Shown here: positions 20,209-27,188 of the stretch, piece by piece | How the letters are laid out: every line of letters begins with the position of its first letter | Numbering within the stretch: position 1 is the stretch's first letter | Assembly (NCBI GenBank): GCA_021014945.1 | Contig: MU266645.1 | Location: 1-27,188, forward strand | Source of the DNA: Leucogyrophana mollusca | Lineage: Eukaryota > Basidiomycota > Agaricomycetes > Boletales | DNA: 27,188 nt | Reading direction: 5' to 3' | The notes under the pieces: model-generated | The model's database searches: none | What the model was told of the DNA's origin: nothing | Seen by the model: the letters and a program-made list of their open reading frames with translations, nothing else | Made by a program: the position numbers and the translations under genes

Positions 20209-23200
20209 ATGGCCGAACGCACCGTTGACGGTGAAAGTGCGTTCTATATTACCATACCGCTGACTTGAAGCAGCTTGCACCGTCTTGCGGGTGCTAAGAT
20301 ATGATACTAATTGGCACTTGCAGTTTTACGGTGGTGCGATAGCTCCAGGAAGCAAGTGTATTGCACGGTTTGCCCCAAGCAAGCAAATGTCTTCCGTGTT
20401 ATGGACCTCAGGAACGTCCCGAAGCATGTCAAGCAAGAGAGACATATGCGGCACGCTGGTATTCAACGTACGACAATCTTATATCCACCTGGTTTCAAGA
20501 ATCGTATCCGGAAGAGTCTCCGTTCACAAGGAATTGGGTCAACGGAGGCCAGTGCTGGACCATCGTTAGCGCTGCCCCCGATCAACTTCGACGACCCCGC
20601 AATCCACGTCGATGACTGTATTATGGACGTTGACAACCACGATGTCCCACCTGATGGCGTTCAACCTCCAGACCCGGTAGACGAGTCGGTCCCAATCTTT
20701 CAGTTATGGGAAGACAAGATGCTCGCAAACAGGACAATGGAGATCGACGGTCAAAGAGACTTATTCTCTGAGATACAAGCTCTCCTCGCTTCGGGAGACG
20801 TATCGTTCCCCGGTCCAATTCTTGCTCCGCTTACTCAAGAGCGCGAACTTGTTGACGACACGCTCGACTTCGGAATTGCGCTGCCCGGTGAGTCCCTCTG
20901 CTTTACGTTCCGATCTCGAAGCTTGAGGAGCCGCTGGCTGTACATAACTATTCTTACATCGCTTCTCACAGAGGATGGTGTCTACGACAAAATTAGCGTA
21001 ACCGCTGATGTTTCTCCAGACAACCCGATATACCCATGGCCGTCGAAAGCGGTGAGTATCTGTCCTCTAAAGACACCTTGACTGTTCTCAAAAGCTCGTG
21101 AAGCATTTCATCACGTCACTTTTATTCAGCTCCCCCCGCGTCCCCTTTTCTGAGGCTCAAAAGAACGCAGTGCTCAACTGGGCCAAGGAGCTTGGAGCAC
21201 GAGACGTTCCTTCACTCAGTGCACTCAAAGCGTGTCATTCGAAGCTCGAAAGTCTCGTCGGCAACCCAACCGAGAAGGTCACGGCCCGAACAGGTGACAT
21301 TTTCTACATCAACAACGTTGCAGAAGCTATCGCAAAGGTTTGTTGATAGTAATAATGAGACCTATAATACTGATGCGATGTATCTGGATCAGGACTACGC
21401 AAACCCGCTCACTAGGTTTGCAATGCAAGATTACCCGGAGGATAACGGCAAAGGGATGTCCCAGGTCTTCAACGGCGAGAAGATGCTACTCGAACTGCCT
21501 TCGCCACCGGCAGTTCGAGTTGATGGGACAATATACTTCAAGGACGAGCTCTTGCAAGACACGTCCGGTTGCTACTTCATTCCTGAACGTTTCTTCACCG
21601 GCCTGGATACTTCCATAGACGTCGACGAGCCCGGCAATGGACCGGACGCTAAGATCTTATACGCGCTGGGGCGAGCCGTCACGCGAACAGATGTAGGACC
21701 TCAATAACTCTCTCTTTTCGTGGATTGACCCTCAAGACGTGGAATAGGCCGGGTTCATTATCAGTGACGAACAAGAGATTGTCAATACGTCCACCTTCAA
21801 GCGATCCTTTGACGTGATTTCAGCCTGTCACGGAGAACTTGATTGTGGCCTCACCGGTATGTTATTCAGCACTTCAACGTGTTACTGCTCGTGTACTCAC
21901 GGGTATTCAAGAGTCGTCCGTAAAGTACGGGTCACTCACATGCAATCCGTTGCGCACAAAGTCGGCGGGCAGAATGGTATACACAGTGCCGCCTATCATC
22001 TTCATGGACGACGTCTCAGGCAACATTTCGAAACAATGGAACAAACATCACGCTATTTACATGTCTAACGCCAATCTCCCCCGCGAAATGCTCGAGAAGG
22101 AGTTTTTTGTACGTTTCGTGTCATCGTCTCCCCATGCACCGCCCATGGAACTGATGCGGGCTATGAAGCATTCGATATGGTAAGTAGTATATGACGTTGA
22201 TTGCGGGGAATCTTACTCTGTGACCCATTGTAGTGAAGCAGCTGAGTCTGGCGTCATCACATGGGACTGCAGGGACGAGGAGGAAGTCATGCTCGTACCC
22301 TATGGCCTCTTTGTGGCGGGAGACAACCCCATGCAAGCCGAAGAATGCAGCCACGCGGGTCTTAACTGCAATTACTTCTGTAGAACTTGTGATGTAGGTG
22401 GTACGAAGCAATACAAGGAGTCCGAGATGGGCTACAATAGTATATTTTCAGTAAGACGGTTGAGATTCAGCTGTTATACTTTTTACTGACCCATTACTTC
22501 GAAGTCAGGCAGCTTACGAACTCCTGAAGGTACTGTGGAAGAGATCCGGCGGCAGTTTAACATCGGGCTCAAATCAGGCGCTACGGAGAAGATCAAGACG
22601 TCAGTATCATCAACCGGGGTCCGTGATTCATCCTCGGGCTATATCCTGAACACGCTGGTCGAACTTGGCAAGAAGATGCGAAAGCGCGAGCCGGGATCCC
22701 AAGTAAGGCCAGAAAGCGAAGTCACGGCTAGACTCGAAAAGGAGTTCGAGGATCTTTTAAAGGGCGACTCCCTCCAAGACGCTATAAATCCATTATTTGG
22801 AATGAATGGTAATTCGCCCATTAACTGTATGGTCGGTTCCTCACTCTCAAGGCAGGCGTAAACATTCATCTGGACACTCCAACCGAAATCCTCCATACAA
22901 TACTCCTCGGTGTCGTCAAGTACTTTTGGGGACAGACGGTATTTCTTCTCGAGAAAGCGAAACTCTTGAACGTCTTTCAAAGCCGGCTCGAGTCTATCGA
23001 GAAGGAGGGATTGAACGCGCCGTGTCTTGGCGCCGATTATATATGCCATTACAAAGGCAGCTTGATAGGAAAACACTTTAAAAGTCTGGCACAAGTCATG
23101 CCATTCCTGATCCACGACCTTGTCCCCAGAACGGTTCTCAACGGATGGACTAGTATTGGAGAACTCGTCGTTCTCGTGTGGCACACGGAGATCAAGAACA

Positions 23201-25020
23201 CCGAGGAATATTTGGTGAGCAATACTCGGGGCTATACTCGCTTCAATATTGATGATCACCATTAGGCAAAGTTATCTCGAACGATTGACGACTTCCTGAA
23301 CATCACGGCACAGTGCGCACCCAGCATCCTTATCAGCAAACCCAAGTTTCACTTCTTGGTGCATCTACCTGCGTTTATCCGTCGCTTTGGCCCGGCAATC
23401 ATCTTCTCGACAGAACGATATGAATCATTCAATCACGTTTTCCGTATGTCTTGCATATACAGTAATCGCCAAGCACCCAGTCGTGACACATGCAGAACGT
23501 TTGCTCGCCAAGACATTGTCAAGCATATTACAACTGGCGGATACTGGTACGATAACGCGCGCAAACGTTGGGTCCGCGCAGGCGCTCAAGTGTTGAGTTA
23601 CCTGCGTGATCACCCAGAGCAGGCTCGCCTCCTTGGACTGTCAAGTTTTATTGCGGAACCTTTACAAGCTGGTGAGACGCGTGAATCGATGTATTGCTTG
23701 CGTCGTCACTTACATCCACGTAGGATCTGGAAAAGTTGAAACGCAGCTCAGCAACTCCGGACAAACAGTTAGAAAGGATGCTATCCCCTGGGCGCAAACC
23801 CGATGTGCAGCAGTGCTCCAACCCCCACCTCAGCCAGACGATTCATACCTTCCCGGAAAGTCACTCGTAACCGCTGAAGGAGAAACAGGACATGTCAACA
23901 GTCACGTCATCTTCCGAAACGCAGATGGAAAGGTGTGGGGCTACATGACAGGCTTGGGAAACTGCTGACTGAAATTTACTCATCGCAGACAGGTGTCGGA
24001 CGCATTCGCGAAATCCTTATATCACCGTCTGACGGGAAAACGGTTGAGTACGTTGCCATCCAACTTTTCTCGTTCAGCGCTGCGCTGCACCCGTCCCTTT
24101 ATCTGCCATGTCTGGAGCTTGGTGACGAGGAAGTAGCTGTAGCAGCAGCGGTAAGTCCAATTGTTTCAAACTTACTTAGACGTCTGAACAAAGCATTGTT
24201 CTCGTAGGACGTCGTCTGTACCATCAACGTCCAGCACAACTGTATCGACTCACAGTGCGTGGACACCCGCCAACAGCCCGTCCCTCAGGAACGATTGGAA
24301 AGTACGGTCACAAAAACCGTCCTTCAACACAAATCGACACCTCATTATTTCCTCAACGTCTATTCTATCCATAATTATGTCCACATACAATCCATAATTC
24401 CTACGGCTCTCCGCGAAACACCGGTGCGCGTTACGAATGTGGCCGAGGTGCGATCAAACGCAGTGAAGCAGCTAAAAGACAAAAGGGCAGCAAAGAAGTC
24501 CGGCGAGTTAGACCAGGTAGAGAATGAGGACACAGCGATGCAAACTGCGTCGGAACAGCCACCCGCTTTCGACCGCGCTCCCGCCAAGCCAAGGGCAGGG
24601 CGAAAAGCCAAAGCAACAGCCGCAACAGCGACCTCAAAGACACGGGGGAAGGGGAAGGGGAAAGCACCTATGGCTCCCACCGAAGCGGTTGCTGGATCAT
24701 CATCCCAGCTGCCATCTGTTCAACTCGAACACAGCGTAGCGATGCCATCAGGCGCCCACCCACCACATCCACCATATCAGATGCATCAGGTACCGCACTC
24801 GGGAATGTTTACGCATGCTCCGCCGTCAATAGGATCGTCGCGACTGCAACAACCCGGCCCCGCTTGGCCCTCTCACCATGGGCCTGCTCCATTTTACCAG
24901 TGGTCGATACCGCCAGGTCATCAACATCCCAACGCGCAGTTTCTGGCCACTCCTGTGCCGCACTCAGAGGTTGCTGCACAATATCAGTACGCAGTGCGAC
25001 AATGGGACACTCCGCGGTGA
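20209..25020 (+). CDS. Transposase-like protein of a basidiomycete repeat family
   Basis: Fourteen exons give an unbroken 1351-residue frame: 20209-20230, 20324-20887, 20972-21051, 21095-21337, 21393-21692, 21748-21856, 21912-22179, 22234-22450, 22505-22808, 22856-23214, 23266-23671, 23724-23932, 23989-24150, 24208-25020. The N-terminus has a possible zinc finger (C21, C24, H42, H48/H51). The core has motifs recurrent in this family: NPLTRFAMQDYPED, DDVSGNISKQWNKH (near residue 470), GDNPMQAEE...FCRTCDVGGT (near 560) and DTPTEILHTILLGVVKY (near 710). Their conserved acidic residues suggest a DDE/D-type nuclease. The C-terminus has a Lys/Arg-Gly stretch (TRGKGKGKAP) and a Pro/His-rich tail. 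The family is multicopy in agaricomycetes and rusts. Its placement (CACTA- or Plavaka-like) is my inference. I saw no terminal inverted repeats. Confidence 0.75.
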
Positions 25021-25768
25021 CGCATCTCCCATGCTTAGAACTACAACCTTTGCGCATTCACACAAACGTCTTAGCGACAACCAGGCAGGAATTGGGCCTT
25101 ATGGACAAGGAACTGACTTCGCTCACGCTCGAGGAGAAGGTATTTCAAATCGTATTCGCCGGGACAGCGCGCACCGGGACCTCCGCAGCAGCAACAGCCG
25201 CCTAATCGCTCAGTGGGGCGTAGCAGCACATCCCCAGCAGGAGGAGTATATCTCCCATTGCTGCTTTTCGGCCCCTAGCATGGAACACTACCCAACAACA
25301 ACGATAACTCGCCATCTGATCTGAGACGGATGCAGCTCCTAGGATGGCGCACACCGGGGCCTCCGCAGCAGCACCAACAGCCGCCTAATCGCTCGATGAA
25401 ACGCAACAGCACACCCCCGGCAGACGAAGTATATCCCCCATTGCCGCGTTTTGGCCCGTAGCATGGAACACTACCCAACAACAACGATAACTCGCCACCC
25501 TATCCGAAACGAGTGCGCCGCACCTCCGCCGGCCTCGACCAAGCACCACCAATGTCGTAGCCTTAGCAGCCTCAACAGGGCGGTCCAGGTGGCCCACAGC
25601 AGATGGTGCGAGGGCTGCTGGGAGGCAGTTCTCCGACGGCCAACTCCCCGCCGCACAACGGCGTGAACATGGGCGGCAATCCCAACATGATGCAGATGGG
25701 TGCTCCCGCGATGCAGAACATGCAGAACGGCATGCATCCCACCTGCGCCGCACTCAGAGGCTGCTGCG
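24957..25768 (+). repeat. Imperfect direct repeat flanking the degenerate fragment
   Basis: TGTGCCGCACTCAGAGGTTG near the end of the transposase-like gene (around 24955-24974) recurs as TGCGCCGCACTCAGAGGCTG (around 25745-25764). Read in the frame of the gene, the second copy gives PHSEAAARARQPPPL and then a stop. It may be the original C-terminus displaced by an insertion or duplication. Confidence 0.5.
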
Positions 25769-25814
25769 CGTGCGCGTCAACCCCCGCCCCTATGCTATAC
25801 TTGTTGATCCCTTG
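25150..25814 (+). pseudogene. P/Q/N/M-rich gene fragment with internal duplication and stops
   Basis: One frame from 25347 reads RTPGPPQQHQQPPNRSMKRN, VYPPLPRFGP, stop, HGTLPNNNDNSPPYPKRVRR, then PPMS stop P stop QPQQGGPGGPQQMVRG, SSPTANSPPHNGVNMGGNPN and MMQMGAPAMQNMQNGMHP. The composition is that of a low-complexity nuclear or transcription-type protein; I cannot name it. TAG stops lie at 25276-25278, 25459-25461, 25558-25560 and 25564-25566, the last three probably at former CAG (Gln) codons. No start, splice sites or complete frame remain. It lies directly after the transposase-like gene, which suggests a captured or inserted fragment. Confidence 0.55.
25167..25513 (+). repeat. Tandem duplication, about 165-bp units
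   Basis: Unit A is about 25167-25330 and unit B about 25347-25513, offset 180-183 bp. Shared landmarks are CTCCGCAGCAGCA, CAGCCGCCTAATCGCTC, TAGCATGGAACACTACCCAA and AACGATAACTCGCCA. Both units carry the TAG at the same place. Confidence 0.8.
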
Positions 25815-26087
25815 ATGCATCCATTTCTTACACATATTGATTCATCTCATACCACCTCTCACCGCACCGAATCTCCCCCCACTGATATTTGATGCTACAT
25901 TGAAAATATTCCTGCCTACACTCAGCGTAAATCCCCCACTCGACGTCCAGCCCCCAACTTCTGAACATTGTGCGTGATACCAAATAAATCCAAATGTTTG
26001 TGAGTGACTTATCAAATTGTTTTGTCCACATTCAACGCCCAACGCGCACCCACTCCAACACGAAGATTCGACCGGCCGCATTCCAAG
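25815..26087. other. Spacer and probable 5' region of the right-end gene
   Basis: AT-rich with short open frames only. Nothing recognisable apart from its position upstream of the ATG at 26088. Confidence 0.4.
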
Positions 26088-27188
26088 ATGATGCTTTCAC
26101 GGTATCCGATGCGCTCTGCCTCTGGAGCCAGAAACGCACTGCTCACCCCAGATGCAACCGAAGGACATCCTCGCGGCCGAAGTCGCTCGGTTTCCGTCAA
26201 CAGCGGCAGAACAGCGTCTAGGCCAGCTTCTGGTAGTATCAGTCGTGCCCGGTCGCCACTGGGAACTGCGCTGCCTCAGACAAGTCGTACGCCCAGCGTA
26301 GCCTCAACCTCCCGAGCTCCGTTGGGCAGTTCCGCCCTTCGTCCTGTTACGCCTGATTCATCTGTCTCTGGACCTATCAGTGCCGGCCTGCGACGCAGGA
26401 GATCAGACTCATTTGGCAGCGCGAGTGCTCGAAGCGACCCGACGGTGCTCACACCACAACGAACTAAACGGCTCAAGGAATACGCAAGGAAAAAGGCTCG
26501 AGAGACTGGTGTTGACGACGAAAGTCTCTGCCAGTTTATCGATGTAGGTTTATCTCAATACACTCATGCAGGTTTCAAACGTTGTTTTTTAGTCTGGAGG
26601 CATATACCACATGCTCGTCGACCTCAAGGCAAACCTCTTGAAGAAAAACGTCGAAGAGGAAAACACTGGGCTCGCTGACTTGAAGGAGCTCCTTGACTCC
26701 AAAGATTTCAAGGTTTGCCAGCATCATACCCACCTACACACCGCTGTCTGACTGAATCAACATTATCACAGGCAGGACTCCAAAGTCGCCTGCAGGCGTG
26801 CTTGCTGTCACCAAACATAACCGCATATGTGACTGACACGCATATACACGTCATGGTATCTTGCATTCGTATTCTCGTTTACATATAGAACGGTAACTCA
26901 CACAACAAAAGGAATTCATCAAGAAGAACATCGAAGTTTTTAAGATCCCAAGGGGCTTGCTCGAGGACCCTGAACTTTCCAAGCAACTGTCAAGGATGGT
27001 TACGGACATGCTTTCCTCGCTCCGTGGCAATATAAAACAAAGGGTTCGTATTCTGTCAGTATTCATGGATAGTTTCTGATGTTGCTTGATTTAGCTCACC
27101 GCGTCCGCTGTAAAGGACCTGAACATTATAGAAGCATCAAAATCGCTCGCTCATGGATGTATCGAGGTGGATTCGTCACACTGGCATC
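26088..27188 (+). CDS. Hypothetical protein, partial at the right edge
   Basis: Exons: 26088-26543, 26593-26712, 26772-26855, 26912-27043, 27095 to the window end, all joined in phase 0 with GT...AG borders. Residues 1-110 are Ser/Arg/Pro-rich and probably disordered (RGRSRSVSVNSGRTASRPAS). From about residue 128 there is a basic then helical region (TPQRTKRLKEYARKKARETG; LVDLKANLLKKN), then FIKKNIEVFKIPRGLLEDPE and MVTDMLSSLRGNIKQRLTAS. I recognise no named domain. The style, basic disordered head plus helical body, resembles uncharacterised basidiomycete multicopy proteins. It may be a companion of the transposase-like gene or simply a neighbour. The C-terminus lies outside the window. Confidence 0.6.

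Noticed and set aside
20043..20228. Small plus-strand frame just before the transposase-like gene
   Set aside because: The ATG at 20209 with a donor at 20231 joins in phase to the main frame, whereas this frame ends in a stop without joining it.
1..27188. tRNA, rRNA or CRISPR arrays
   Set aside because: I looked for T-loop-like GGTTCGAAT cores, rRNA-like conserved blocks and regularly spaced repeats and found none. The organism is a eukaryote.

Overview
The window is eukaryotic and almost certainly from an agaricomycete basidiomycete fungus. The genes are cut by many short introns (about 50-100 nt) with GT...AG borders. The recognisable families are agaricomycete types: a tyrosine-kinase-like (TKL) kinase family with the HGDLKG loop, WD40 propellers, a secreted FAD-linked oxidoreductase, and a transposase-like family common in mushroom and rust genomes. 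Genus cannot be fixed from sequence alone. I rebuilt the exon structures by hand from reading frame and splice signals; no search was run.

Left half (1-17.7 kb, minus strand): three paralogous loci start with a seven-blade WD40 exon (3171, 12155 and 17413). Loci 1 and 2 run on through linker exons into a TKL kinase domain. Their 10 exons match one for one, with identical lengths for most, so each looks like a single WD40-kinase fusion gene. Both carry lesions: locus 1 has an in-frame stop and a GC splice donor, and locus 2 has two 1-nt insertions. Locus 3 has the same WD40 exon but a different tail: a repeated basic exon module, an Asp/Ser/Glu tract and a cysteine-rich end. It appears intact at 621 residues. 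A complete 11-exon secreted FAD oxidoreductase gene (5422-7499) sits between loci 1 and 2. The spaces at 7.6-9.0 kb and 12.4-15.0 kb hold only coding-like scraps.

Right half (19.2-27.2 kb): a small tryptophan-rich hypothetical gene on the minus strand (19206-19755) precedes a 14-exon plus-strand gene (20209-25020, 1351 residues). That gene belongs to a repeat-type basidiomycete family with conserved acidic motifs, probably transposase-related. It is followed by a degenerate P/Q/N/M-rich gene fragment with an internal tandem duplication and shared TAG stops. At the right edge is a partial five-exon gene of unknown function (26088 onward).

Overall this is a fast-evolving accessory region: segmental duplication and tail exchange of WD40 sensor-like genes, promoter rearrangement, and a mobile-element-like neighbourhood.
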